Source: Lewinellaceae bacterium
GTDB taxonomy: Bacteria > Bacteroidota > Bacteroidia > Chitinophagales > Saprospiraceae
NCBI GenBank assembly: GCA_016711435.1
Contig: JADJSY010000022.1
Location: forward strand, 38,454-102,453
Direction of reading: 5' to 3'
DNA length: 64,000 nt
Each line of letters opens with the position of its first letter. Positions within the stretch are counted from its first letter, which is position 1. Below the pieces are notes generated by a model, which was not told the DNA's origin, made no database searches, and worked only from the letters and a program-made list of their open reading frames with translations. A program made the position numbers and the translations under genes. Positions 38,654-47,168 of this stretch are shown piece after piece.

Positions 38654-39244
38654 ATTTTGCGATAATTCAGGGTAGTTATTTATTTCATCAAGACCGTACA
38701 GGCATTTGTAATGCAGTTTTTTAAAGTCGGAGGGTGTTAAGCCCGTTGCTTTTTTGAACTGGTTGCACAGGTGCGCTACACTGCTGTAATTCATCAAGAT
38801 AGCGATCTCGGTCATGTTGAGTTCATCGTAAGAAATCAATTGTTTTACGCGCTCAATTTTGTGTGCGATAACAAAGCGTTCGATCGTAGTGCCTGCTACT
38901 TCTGAAAAAACGTTGGAAAGATAAGTATAGTGGTAATGGAGTTTTTGGGCAAGTACCGCTGAAAAATTGATGGTGAGCGGCGTTTCACTATAATGCACCA
39001 TTTCAACAATCTCGTTTTTTATTTTTTCAACGAGGATGCTTTTTTTATCTTCAAGCAGTTCCAAGCCGCATTTTTGGAGCGCACTTTTTAATTCTTCGCG
39101 CTGCTCCATAGAGATATCCGCCGCCATTTCAATGTCTCCCAAACCGACGTGGACGTAATGCAACCTTAATTTTTTCAATACGGATTTCACGATCATTTTA
39201 CAGCGAACGCTCACCATATATTTGATGTGTAATGTCATATTCAA
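38651..39244 (-). CDS. AraC-family regulator with HMA-like N-terminal domain (third paralogue)
   Basis: The protein has 197 residues. The N-terminus MNMTLHIKYMVSVRCKMIVK and YVHVGLGDIEMAADIS have the same HMA-like pattern with SVRCKM replacing GMTCxxC. The AraC helix-turn-helix is NMTEIAILMNYSSVAHLCNQ followed by GLTPSDFKKLHYK. It is about as similar to the paralogues at 7827-8387 and 17212-17832 as they are to each other. There is no kinase beside it, and no copy of the ten-site operator upstream. Its targets may be the adjacent lipoprotein enzyme or the common regulon. Confidence 0.85.
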   Translation of the reverse strand: MNMTLHIKYMVSVRCKMIVKSVLKKLRLHYVHVGLGDIEMAADISMEQREELKSALQKCGLELLEDKKSILVEKIKNEIVEMVHYSETPLTINFSAVLAQKLHYHYTYLSNVFSEVAGTTIERFVIAHKIERVKQLISYDELNMTEIAILMNYSSVAHLCNQFKKATGLTPSDFKKLHYKCLYGLDEINNYPELSQN

Positions 39245-39337
39245 GATGTATTAGGTGAGGAATCAGTGGACATACCAGATAGTAAAAAAAGTGTTCCGCT
39301 CGATTCGTCGCCCATCAATACGCAAAAAAGCAAAATA

Positions 39338-39405
39338 ATAAAGGGCAAAAGGCAATGTAAATCAATGAGTTACATTACCTTTTGCCCTTTGCGTTTTTGC
39401 ACGCC
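39338..39405. repeat. Inverted repeat, family B words
   Basis: Arms of AAAGGGCAAAAGGCAATGTAA and its complement surround the phrase AATCAATGAGTT. The same phrase occurs downstream of the VgrG stop (58390-58444). Confidence 0.8.
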
Positions 39406-39448
39406 TGCTTACCTACAAAATGGGGATTTATTTCCCCGGTTGTAGGTG

Positions 39449-39949
39449 TCAATAGCCAATCTGCTCCCACTCTTTCAACCGTTCTTCACATGCTTTTACC
39501 GGCAACCATTGATTGAGTTGCATCAACTTGATCAGCAGTTTGCAGGCTGTTGCATGATTGAGATGCGAGTGCAATAGGAGCTGATCGAATATCCATAGAA
39601 TGCCATGCACTTCTATTTGATTGCTGATACACCATTTACGCATCAGATTATCGCCTGTCAAAACTAAAAACACCGTGCCTGATAGTTGCTGCGCCTGCCA
39701 GATGACCGATTTGTCTGCATCAGAAAGCCCACTTGGGAGCGGTTGAGATGCCATATAGGCCACTATATCTATCGTCATTTCATCCACGACAGAAACTACC
39801 TTACGCACTTTAGCAGCCTGTTCTGGGGTTAATTCACCCAGAATAATATCAGTCGTATAAATCTCCAACCCAAGCTGTCTGAGCCATTCCAAACCTCCAA
39901 GTTCGCAGAGGTCTATAAAAATATTAGCGTCAGTTACCGCTACTTTCAT
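39449..39949 (-). CDS. PIN-like domain protein paired with XRE-ImmA protein
   Basis: The protein has 166 residues. The start MKVAVTDANIFIDLCELGGL has the first Asp of a PIN nuclease fold, with later acidic residues in IILGELTPEQ, LSDADKSVIW and LTGDNLMRKW at PIN-like spacing. It overlaps the end of the XRE-ImmA gene by 20 bases, so the two are translationally coupled. PIN domains cut RNA and act as toxins in many type II modules, and its partner carries a DNA-binding and protease domain. The toxin role is inferred from family and context. Confidence 0.72.
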   Translation of the reverse strand: MKVAVTDANIFIDLCELGGLEWLRQLGLEIYTTDIILGELTPEQAAKVRKVVSVVDEMTIDIVAYMASQPLPSGLSDADKSVIWQAQQLSGTVFLVLTGDNLMRKWCISNQIEVHGILWIFDQLLLHSHLNHATACKLLIKLMQLNQWLPVKACEERLKEWEQIGY

Positions 39950-41012
39950 GATCGGTTTTCAGGTTCAGTTCAGCTCGAAAATCGGCCAGTTTTTTACCAT
40001 CGAGTGCTGCGGCTTTTGAGGGAGTAATAATCTCTTCCGCGATTGCGCGAAGGAGCAACTGGCGGAAGCGCACCGCTTTTTCAACCCCTTTATAGCGCCC
40101 TGGCTCGTCCTTTCGGCCATAAAAACGACTCAATTCGGCCATTTTTGAGGTCAGGTCATAATCAGTGATAATCCCGTGGGTACGGGCGCGGTAGAGTATA
40201 GCTCGTACAGAGATGCCGTACAGTTCTTTGATCAACACCAGTTCGTTCCAGATCAATGCAGAACGGTGTTTACCCAGTATTTCCTTCACCTTTTCACCCG
40301 GCAACAACATCGAGCCGGCGAAAGTATCGCAAAGCCGCTCTTCCAGTTTTTCATCTATATCGGGGCTGAAAGTGAGCAGCAAATGAGCCAGTTCATGCAA
40401 AGTAGTGAAACGTTTACGATCTAGTTTCTCGTCAAACCGGCTGTTGAGTACGATCACCGGTATTTTATCATCAATATAGGTAGACATTCCGTTAAAAGCC
40501 TCCTCTACTTCAATCTCAATAATTTTAATGCCTTTGTCTTCCAGCATCTCTACGATATTGAACAGCGGGTCGGTTCCCAGATTGAATGCAGCCCGCACGG
40601 CTTCTGCGGCGCGTTCGGCATCGTTATGGTCGATTATGACCGCAGGAAGGCCCGGAATATTACGTTCAAAACTGCGCTCCACGCCGAGTAGTTCTTCCAG
40701 TTCAAAATACCGCTCCAGAGCATCGCGGGTTTTTTCGATGGCCATGGACTGTTCCTTTTTCTGCAGTTTGACCAGTTTTCGGAAACTGTAATGCACAATA
40801 TCCACCTGCTTCTGGCGGGTGAAGTAGTCGGGTCGCACGCCCATTGCTTCGCACAGGGGAAGCAGCAGATCGGGAGCGGGTTTGGCGGTGGCTTGTTCGT
40901 ATTTGTTCAGGGCCTGCTTGGAGACGCGATGACCGATCTGCTCGGCCAGTGCATCTAAAGTAAGTCCGCTCATTTTACGAGCGGAACGCAGACGTTCCGG
41001 GAAATTTTGCAT
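39930..41012 (-). CDS. XRE-family regulator fused to ImmA/IrrE metallopeptidase
   Basis: The protein has 360 residues. Residues 5-65 are an XRE helix-turn-helix (RLRSARKMSGLTLDALAEQI, SKQALNKYEQATAKPAPDLL). An ImmA/IrrE Zn-peptidase follows with HELAH at 206-210 (RFTTLHELAHLLLTFSPDID) and a downstream EERLCDTFAGSMLLP. Such fusions repress their own operon and are relieved by proteolysis, sometimes in DNA-damage or phage-defence settings. It is first in a two-gene unit with the PIN-like gene. An alternative view is a stress regulator unrelated to toxicity. Confidence 0.85.
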   Translation of the reverse strand: MQNFPERLRSARKMSGLTLDALAEQIGHRVSKQALNKYEQATAKPAPDLLLPLCEAMGVRPDYFTRQKQVDIVHYSFRKLVKLQKKEQSMAIEKTRDALERYFELEELLGVERSFERNIPGLPAVIIDHNDAERAAEAVRAAFNLGTDPLFNIVEMLEDKGIKIIEIEVEEAFNGMSTYIDDKIPVIVLNSRFDEKLDRKRFTTLHELAHLLLTFSPDIDEKLEERLCDTFAGSMLLPGEKVKEILGKHRSALIWNELVLIKELYGISVRAILYRARTHGIITDYDLTSKMAELSRFYGRKDEPGRYKGVEKAVRFRQLLLRAIAEEIITPSKAAALDGKKLADFRAELNLKTDHESSGN

Positions 41013-41340
41013 GGTGGGTGCTTTTCATGAGTGAGGATTACGGGAGGTGGATTATGTTATTAAAGTATGATAATCAATTGGTTACATGGCTGTCGGTAAA
41101 ACAACAGATACAAAAGTAGATATTTTTATTGATAAATTAAAGGATTTTTATTAAAAAATATTTTGATTTGTCAACCATCGGATAAACAATCAACTGATCC
41201 ATCTCTGACTATATGCCAAGGGTGAGTTACAGCCCCTCAACACCGCAGCCCGACCACCAATCCTGGTAGCCGGGCCGCTCTCTTTCACAGTTTTAAATCT
41301 TGTTGTCATTCGGGCGCTGTTGTCCGCGCCGGGGAATCGA
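41013..41340. other. Gap without recognised gene
   Basis: The left part (41013-41165) is AT-rich and is the likely promoter region of the XRE-ImmA gene. The right part (41190-41340) has a short minus-strand open frame that resembles nothing I know. No repeat family is present. Confidence 0.5.
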
Positions 41341-41535
41341 TTACGGACGCGCAGCGCGCAGCGCAGCCACCCCGCTTGGGTCGGCAATCAGGCCGGTTTC
41401 AGTCGGGACGACGCCGTTGCGTTGTTGTGCCTGTTGGAGGGTGACAGCGCCCGATGGGTCAGGCGCCGGGATGTTGTTCTGGAAGTAGATAATGCCGCAA
41501 AGCAGCAGAGCGAGAATTGCAAGTTTTTGTTTCAT
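41341..41535 (-). CDS. Small exported or membrane-anchored protein
   Basis: The protein has 64 residues: MKQKLAILALLLCGIIYFQN, a hydrophobic N-terminal segment, then a Pro/Gln/Ala-rich tail NIPAPDPSGAVTLQQAQQRN and GVVPTETGLIADPSGVAALR. The motif DPSGA/V occurs twice. It is downstream of the cytochrome c gene on the same strand, separated by the CCGAGCG hairpin repeat. I do not recognise a family. It is either a one-span membrane peptide or a secreted peptide. Confidence 0.5.
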   Translation of the reverse strand: MKQKLAILALLLCGIIYFQNNIPAPDPSGAVTLQQAQQRNGVVPTETGLIADPSGVAALRAARP

Positions 41536-41548
41536 AGCAAATTTAGGA

Positions 41549-41625
41549 ATGAGGGTTGAGGGATGAGGAATGACCGAGCGTGATGTCCGACATAATGCTC
41601 GGTCATCCCTCATTCCTCATCCCTT
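41549..41625. repeat. Inverted repeat with CCGAGCG hairpin, site D
   Basis: The left arm GGGATGAGGAATGA and the right arm TCATCCCTCATTCCTCATCC enclose CCGAGCGTGATGTC / GACATAATGCTCGG. It lies just after the cytochrome c stop and before the small protein. Confidence 0.85.
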
Positions 41626-42206
41626 TAAGTAGTTGGCGGCAGCGGGTTCGGCACTACGTTTTTCACAGGTTTCAGCGATTTCAGGTACACAAACACAGCG
41701 CGCAAGTCGTCGTCGCTCATTTTGGCAAAGTTGAACCAAGGCATCGGCGGCAGCAGCGGGCGCGTGCCGTCCAGGCCTTTTAATTTGCCTTCGCGGATGG
41801 CTTTGAAAAACTGCGCCTCCGTCCAGTTGCCGATACCTGTATCGTCTGGAGTAAGATTGGCGGCAAAGGAGGTGCCCCAGGGGCCGACCCAGGCTGTCAG
41901 GCCGGAACTACACAGCGCCCATTGTCCGGGAGCGATCATTTTTTTATCCGAAATGGCGGGCAACTTTTCGTTGGCCGGGTGTCCGGAAAGCAGGCGGTCA
42001 GGATCGGGTACTTCGCCATTTATTTTTGGTGAGTGGCAATCGTTACAACCGCCGATGGTGACAAGGTATTCGCCGCGTTTCACCATCTCGGCGGAACTAA
42101 TGGTCGCCTGGGTGTCTGCCGGAGCAGTTTTGGGGCTTTCCTGGGTGCAGTAAGCCAGGGTCAGTATAATGATGGCCCCGATGGCTGCAAAAGTGATCTG
42201 TTTCAT
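41625..42206 (-). CDS. Monohaem cytochrome c lipoprotein
   Basis: The protein has 193 residues with a lipoprotein-type signal MKQITFAAIGAIIILTLAYC (Cys20). There is one haem-binding CxxCH at GGCNDCHSPK and a distal Met in MPWFNFAKMSDDDLRAVFVY, a typical cytochrome c axial ligand region. It is periplasmic and outer-membrane or inner-membrane anchored, probably an electron carrier. Related proteins in Bacteroidota are annotated as cytochrome c family with unknown partner. It stands alone with the small protein at 41341-41535 as its only same-strand follower. Confidence 0.85.
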   Translation of the reverse strand: MKQITFAAIGAIIILTLAYCTQESPKTAPADTQATISSAEMVKRGEYLVTIGGCNDCHSPKINGEVPDPDRLLSGHPANEKLPAISDKKMIAPGQWALCSSGLTAWVGPWGTSFAANLTPDDTGIGNWTEAQFFKAIREGKLKGLDGTRPLLPPMPWFNFAKMSDDDLRAVFVYLKSLKPVKNVVPNPLPPTT

Positions 42207-42311
42207 AAGTTTTGGTTGTTAAAAATGATGTGAAAAAATACCCGGGGTTGTCTCAAAAAAGCAAGGCTAAAATCCTTTTGAAGCAATCGCCGGTAATGAA
42301 TGGCTCTTTCG

Positions 42312-43390
42312 TTAAATTTTCAACACTTTACCGGTGTAAAACTGGGCGCCATGTTGGGCGGTCACGTAGTACATGCCCGTTGGCAGTGTGGTCAGGTACA
42401 TGGTTTCACCCGGTTGTACGATGCCCGATTGCAGGAGTTGTCCGGCAGCGTCGAATATCCGTACTTCCGCTTCCGTCTCCAGGCGAAACTGTATGGCATC
42501 TGTCGTCGGATTGGGTGATATCATCAAGACCTGTGCGGCGCCGGCGCCGGGCGACACCGATAATACCCCACCGGCGTAGTAGTAATATGTCCGTTCGTCC
42601 AGGATAAAGGCCGCTGTGGTGATATCCCAGGTGTAACTGGTTTCCAGCGCCAGGTATTCGTCCTCGATATAGGCGTAGGTTACGCGTTCTTTTACATCGG
42701 GTATACCCGCGTGGATAAATGCTGTTTCTTTTGCTGCCAGACGTTCGGCGTTGTCGTATTCATACGATATGGACTGTGTCGGATTCCAGTCGTTCACGCC
42801 CGGCACCCATTCGTAGGTATTTTCCTGCGTAACCAACAGGGAAGGGTTGTAAGCGTAGCCCATGCACCCTGTTCGGCATCCCAGAGAAATGCTTTGACCG
42901 AATCCACCAATTCCACGGAATTACCGCGCGGGAACAACTGTAGTTTTGAACCGGGCTGGAAAGTTGCTTCTGCCACATCGTATTCTTCTGCGACCAATTC
43001 GAGCAAACGTCCCTGCGCGTCCACTACCTTGCTAAGCCGCGCAACAGGCGCCCATGCACCATTTTGAAACAAGGCTTCGGTCTCCATTTCTGTATTGCTT
43101 TGCGGATGCTGATAAATGCTGCGACGCAGCGGTGTGGAATCGGAAGTGCCGTTCAGGTTATAGCCGAAAAAAGTTTTGGTTGAATCCAGTTGCAGGTCGC
43201 TATTACGCGATTGCAAAGGCGTGGCGGCGGGTGCGGTAGCGTGGCCAAAACCGGCTTCTTGCAGGATGTTTTTTAGCGTGGCAGGCCAGTTTTCAGCGTA
43301 AGACTGTACACCCGGAGCAAGCGTTTTTTGGGCAAAGATCGGGCTTGTTGCCAGCGTCCATAACAGGACGGGCAGGATAAAATGTTTCAT
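42312..43390 (-). CDS. Secreted protein with T9SS sorting domain (one frameshift near 42862)
   Basis: The product is about 359 residues. The signal peptide is MKHFILPVLLWTLATSPIFA, followed by a beta-rich region of repeated YD-type strands (FGYNLNGTSDSTPLRRSIYQ, LVAEEYDVAEATF, YTWDITTAAFILDERTYYYY). The C-terminal T9SS sorting domain (MISPNPTTDAIQFRLETEAE ... GKVLKI) closes the protein. The first frame runs from 43390 to WDAEQGAW and the second continues from YAYNPSLLVTQENTYEWVPG, with one base missing near 42862. It is exported through the T9SS. The beta-strand pattern resembles YD-repeat-like extracellular proteins; the function is unknown. Confidence 0.75.
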
Positions 43391-43444
43391 TTTATTGAAG
43401 TTAAACTGTGAATAAGTTGATGATGTGAAGAGCAGCAGGGGACG

Positions 43445-44347
43445 TCAGGCGCGCTGCAATTGCAACACTTCCGCAGCCCCGACCTGAATACTATCCTGGT
43501 TCTTGATTAACCAGTTTTCAAACGACTGCATGTTCGGATTCAGCGCATAACTTTCGATCAGATGTACCAGTTGGTTGGGGATGTGCAGGCGTTGCATTTC
43601 CAGCATACGCGCAATCCGGAAACCATCGGTACGGGCCTTATTCTTGCGCAATTCCCGGCCCGGCACTTTCCGTACAATGGCCGCATATTCGGACCAGCTT
43701 CGGTCTTCGCCCACTAGGCCTACTACGCGACCGAGGTACGCAGCCGGGTGCTCAAAAATGGAGATTATCGCGGGACCCAGGTCTGCCACACTCATCATGG
43801 CCAGTTTTGCGCTCACAGGCGGAGAACCGAAGGCGTAATACGCGTCGATGTCTTTTTCTAATGGGAAAAGGTGCACAAAATCCTCGTAGTAAAAAGCCGT
43901 ACGCACAAATGTTGCAGGCAGGTTCAGGCTTTTGGCATAAGCCCGGAGTGAATCTTTCAGATCATCACGCTGCGCCGAATATCCGTCCTGGCCCAGTGCG
44001 TGATAATCGTTCAGTGCGCTTATGACAAAATGCTGAATACCAGACTTTTGCACGGTATCCATCAGGTTTTTTCCTTGCTGGCGCTCATGAGGTGTTCTCC
44101 CTGGAAAAGGAATAGCGCTAAAAACACCGTAGCAACCCGACATGGCTTGTTGCAAACTTTTCAGGTCGTTAAAATCGCCTTGGACGACTTCGGCCCCGGC
44201 ATATTGGAATGCTTTTGCTTTGGCAGACCGTGGATTCCCGGTCAGTATCCGTATGGCAAACTGTTTATTGTGGAGCAGGGCATTGGCTACGCTCCCGCCC
44301 TGGGCGCCGGTAGCACCGGTGACCAGGATAATTGGTTTCTGATTCAT
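43445..44347 (-). CDS. NmrA-like NAD(P)-binding protein
   Basis: The protein has 300 residues. The Rossmann start MNQKPIILVTGATGAQGGSV has the GxxGxxG glycine motif. DFNDLKSLQQAMSGCYGVFS and ISALNDYHALGQDGYSAQRD fit the NmrA/atypical short-chain dehydrogenase family, which senses NAD(P) or acts as a reductase. The catalytic Tyr-x-x-x-Lys is not obvious, consistent with an NmrA-type redox sensor. The start at 44347 removes an unlikely N-terminal extension. It is divergent from the ECF sigma gene at 44638 with 290 bases between. Confidence 0.83.
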   Translation of the reverse strand: MNQKPIILVTGATGAQGGSVANALLHNKQFAIRILTGNPRSAKAKAFQYAGAEVVQGDFNDLKSLQQAMSGCYGVFSAIPFPGRTPHERQQGKNLMDTVQKSGIQHFVISALNDYHALGQDGYSAQRDDLKDSLRAYAKSLNLPATFVRTAFYYEDFVHLFPLEKDIDAYYAFGSPPVSAKLAMMSVADLGPAIISIFEHPAAYLGRVVGLVGEDRSWSEYAAIVRKVPGRELRKNKARTDGFRIARMLEMQRLHIPNQLVHLIESYALNPNMQSFENWLIKNQDSIQVGAAEVLQLQRA

Positions 44348-44637
44348 AAGCTCAAAAAAGATTGTTTTGGCAAATGGTTTTTTCCACGGCTTACGCCGCC
44401 AGTGACTTCTGTATGGCAAAATGAAAGGATGCAACTGCTCTATAAAATGAATCAATCACATCTGCTTCCGCCATTTCTGGTACAAAGATGCGGGGGGTGT
44501 TTTGTCTGAAAATTGTAAAAAAGCGACAATTTACTTTTTGCAAAAAAAATTTATTTCCGGGAACTTCCTGTCTCCCCCTTGCGTTGAGCCATTTTGTCGC
44601 TCAACTTTGCAGCGCGAATAACAAAACCCAATTCAAA

Positions 44638-45270
44638 ATGGCTACTTTATTTTACACAGCCAATAACACTGCGCAAACGCGCCACCAACGCACCTACGAG
44701 CTGGAGTTCCTGCCGCTTGCCGATGCGCTGTACGCTTTTGCATACCGCCTGACGACAGATGCCGCCTCGGCCGAAGACCTTGTGCAGGAAACGTATCTGA
44801 AAGCATGGCGTTTTATTGGCCGCTACACGGAGGATACGAATGCCAAAGCATGGCTGTTCCGTATCTGCCGCAATGCATTTATCAACGAGTACCGCAGCCG
44901 AAAAAGTCAGCCGTACAAGGTAGACTACGAAGATATCGTGGTGTACCACAACGAAGACGAACCGGCTTCCAAGCGGTATGTTGATCTGCATGAAGAAATG
45001 GGCGGACATCTGCTGGGCGATGAGGTGACTTTTGCCCTCAATTCGCTGACACCGGCTTTCCGCGCAGTAGTATTGCTCGACATGGAAGATTTCACGTACG
45101 AGGAAATCGCCGCATTGCTCGAAATTCCAATCGGAACCGTGCGTTCGCGTTTGCACCGCGCCCGCAACGTCCTGGCCGACCGCCTGCGCGAATACGCTGC
45201 CGGTCATGGTTATAACGTCCAGGACGACGACGGCGTTTCCGAAGACGCGACGCCCGCTGCTACGCCATAA
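44638..45270 (+). CDS. ECF-type RNA polymerase sigma factor
   Basis: The protein has 210 residues. Region 2 is at about 20-90 (ADALYAFAYRLTTDAASAED, LVQETYLKAWRFIGRYTEDT, AWLFRICRNAFINEYR) and region 4 at 130-185 (LTPAFRAVVLLDMEDFTYEE, IAALLEIPIGTVRSRLHRAR). It has a short acidic tail. The family is the large ECF group with GNAFINEYR-type linkers common in Bacteroidota. The start at 44638 is preceded by a possible -7 element ACTTTG. A short gene with a likely anti-sigma-like partner role follows at 45623. A hairpin with T-run at 45274-45327 ends the gene. Confidence 0.88.
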   Translation: MATLFYTANNTAQTRHQRTYELEFLPLADALYAFAYRLTTDAASAEDLVQETYLKAWRFIGRYTEDTNAKAWLFRICRNAFINEYRSRKSQPYKVDYEDIVVYHNEDEPASKRYVDLHEEMGGHLLGDEVTFALNSLTPAFRAVVLLDMEDFTYEEIAALLEIPIGTVRSRLHRARNVLADRLREYAAGHGYNVQDDDGVSEDATPAATP

Positions 45271-45273
45271 AAC

Positions 45274-45328
45274 AAAGAGGGTTTGCCCGGTACGGTTCAC
45301 AACCTGCCGCTGCAAACCCTCCTTTTGT
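45274..45328 (+). terminator. Rho-independent terminator of sigma gene
   Basis: The stem AAAGAGGGTTTGC/GCAAACCCTCCTTT (45274-45286 with 45312-45325) is followed by TTTT, directly after the sigma stop codon. Confidence 0.72.
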
Positions 45329-45622
45329 GATGGATAAAGCAGAAGCGCTGCCCAAACTTTTTCAAATCACTTTCTAACTTTTCAAAATTTTATGTTTCTC
45401 ACCAGTCAACGTCTTATGGTAGGTCAGCAGGCTTTCTCTTATGCCTGCTCCCCCACATGTTCTCGCTTTGCGCAGTTTCAAAATTGGCAAGGATCGGCTG
45501 ATGTCTCTTGTATACCGGTTGGCGCCCGTATGCAGCAGCTCGGTGGCTCCGGCTTCGCAACAGCAGGGAATATGCGTGGCAGCAAACCTGGCCTTGAGAC
45601 GCTGGCAACAACTTTTCTGACA

Positions 45623-45898
45623 ATGAAAAATTCACTCAAATCCACCGGTAATCTCGCTGCCAAGCAAGGCATTGCAGTCTCATCCTATTCCACCAATCCA
45701 TCGGGCATAGAACCGCACCCGGATGATCAAACTTTTGCCGAAGAAAAAATATTCCACAAAAAACCGGCCCCACGTGTACCAGAATCCCCGGAAGAAGAAA
45801 ATTTCCGCCATTTTATCAAGTCCAGCCTGCCAAGTCCCAGGGCCTCCCAGGCACTACTACAACGGATACGAAGTATCGCGCAGGAATCGCAGGACTGA
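45623..45898 (+). CDS. Short hypothetical protein after sigma factor
   Basis: The product is 91 residues from the Met at 45623 (MKNSLKSTGNLAAKQGIAVS) to QESQD. The frame is also open to 45392, but the extra residues look unlike a protein start (repeated Cys and Ser). The C-terminal part NFRHFIKSSLPSPRASQALL followed by QRIRSIAQESQD resembles small proteins that often follow ECF sigma genes in Bacteroidota. A regulatory partner role is possible but unproven. The terminator after the sigma gene argues for separate transcription. Confidence 0.4.
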   Translation: MKNSLKSTGNLAAKQGIAVSSYSTNPSGIEPHPDDQTFAEEKIFHKKPAPRVPESPEEENFRHFIKSSLPSPRASQALLQRIRSIAQESQD

Positions 45899-46047
45899 TT
45901 TCCACACACCTACCCTTTTACAAGTAGTCGGCAAAAATGAGTACGTGTTACAACGCCTTGGCTTTATTGCCTTTGCCTCTTGTAATTTTGCCTTTACCCC
46001 CCTTTTTTTCACAAGGCAGTCCGTATGCTGTCTGTTACTACGGTCTT

Positions 46048-46091
46048 CGCCGGAGTTCGATTCCTGATCGCTCCGGCGATTTTTTTTATTC
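46048..46091 (+). terminator. Rho-independent terminator
   Basis: The perfect stem CGCCGGAG/CTCCGGCG is followed by eight T, just upstream of the Mfd fragment start at 46124. It terminates whatever transcript enters from 45.9 kb. A noncoding RNA ending here cannot be excluded. Confidence 0.75.
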
Positions 46092-46123
46092 TCAACCAAT
46101 TCCCGTACCTTCGCCCTCCGAAA

Positions 46124-47143
46124 ATGAGTAATCTACAGCACCTGATAGAAGCCTACCGCAAACATCCGGCGGTCATTAAAATAGCCCAAAGTCTTGAAAA
46201 TCAACCTGCTCCACTGCGTTTACAATTAGCAGGACTCACTGGAGCGCAGGAATCTTTTGTGCTGTCGGCAACGGCTTTGCTGCGCCGCCCGAAGACTTCC
46301 ACCCACCTTTTTATTGCCAATGCGAAAGAGGAAGCCGCTTACCGGCACAATGACATAGAGGGTTTGTTGCCCGGACAAGCCACTTACTTTTTTCCGGATT
46401 CTTTCAAACGCCCGGCTTTTTTTGACGACCTGAACCACACCCAGATGTTGCAGCGCAGCGAATTGGTGAGTAAAATAACGACCCCGGAGAGCGCGGGTAC
46501 ACAAAGCACGGTCATCGTCACTTACCCGGAAGCGCTTTTTGAAAAAGTGGTGAAGCCGGAAATATTGCAGCAAAGCCGTATCGAAATACAGCAGGGCGAA
46601 AAAATAGACGTCGATTTCGTCATGCAGGTGTTGATCGAATACGGTTTTGAACGGATGGATTTTGTATACGAACCCGGCCAGTTCAGCATCCGCGGCGGCA
46701 TCATCGACCTGTTTTCTTATGGCAATGAACTGCCTTACCGGATCGAATTATTCGATGACGAGGTGGAAAAAATCAAAACCTTCGATCCGCTCACCCAACT
46801 CAGCCGGCAAGACCTCAACCGGGTTGCCATTGTGCCCAACCTGAATACCCGTTTCCGGCAAGATCAAAAAGTATCGCTGTTACAGATTTTACCCGGGGAT
46901 ACGGTGATTTGGGTGCGCGATTTGCAGTTCCTGGTGGATCGGCTGCAATATTGTTTTGAGCGCGCCGAACAATTTGCCGGCAAACTAAATGCGCTTGATT
47001 CCGCCGAACTGCGCGATATTTTTCGCGACCGGGCATTCCTCTATCCCGGCGATGTAGCAGAAGACCTGGCCGGGCGCCCGCTGATTTTTCTGGAAGGGAA
47101 ACTGGAACTCTGGCAAAAAAGTTTTCCGGGTTTGTTTGTTTAA
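46124..47143 (+). CDS. mfd: Mfd N-terminal (UvrB-homology) fragment, truncated
   Basis: The product is 339 residues starting MSNLQHLIEAYRKHPAVIKI. Conserved Mfd module: LAGLTGAQESFVLSATALL, YGFERMDFVYEPGQFSIRGG, IIDLFSYGNELPYRIELFDD, EVEKIKTFDPLTQLS. Mfd is normally about 1,100 residues, with RNA-polymerase-binding and translocase domains after this point. Here the frame stops at 47143 after GKLELWQKSFPGLFV, and the next DNA encodes an unrelated minus-strand barrel. No remnant of the remaining domains follows. Either the gene was cut by a rearrangement, or the assembly is joined wrongly, or a free UvrB-like module is used on its own. Confidence 0.82.
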   Translation: MSNLQHLIEAYRKHPAVIKIAQSLENQPAPLRLQLAGLTGAQESFVLSATALLRRPKTSTHLFIANAKEEAAYRHNDIEGLLPGQATYFFPDSFKRPAFFDDLNHTQMLQRSELVSKITTPESAGTQSTVIVTYPEALFEKVVKPEILQQSRIEIQQGEKIDVDFVMQVLIEYGFERMDFVYEPGQFSIRGGIIDLFSYGNELPYRIELFDDEVEKIKTFDPLTQLSRQDLNRVAIVPNLNTRFRQDQKVSLLQILPGDTVIWVRDLQFLVDRLQYCFERAEQFAGKLNALDSAELRDIFRDRAFLYPGDVAEDLAGRPLIFLEGKLELWQKSFPGLFV

Positions 47144-47168
47144 TGGTTGAACGAAATCACCACGGCCT

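Noticed and set aside
45392..45622. Riboswitch or small RNA upstream of the short gene after the sigma factor
   Set aside because: Some hairpins are possible, but no known conserved core (cobalamin, SAM, TPP) is recognisable.
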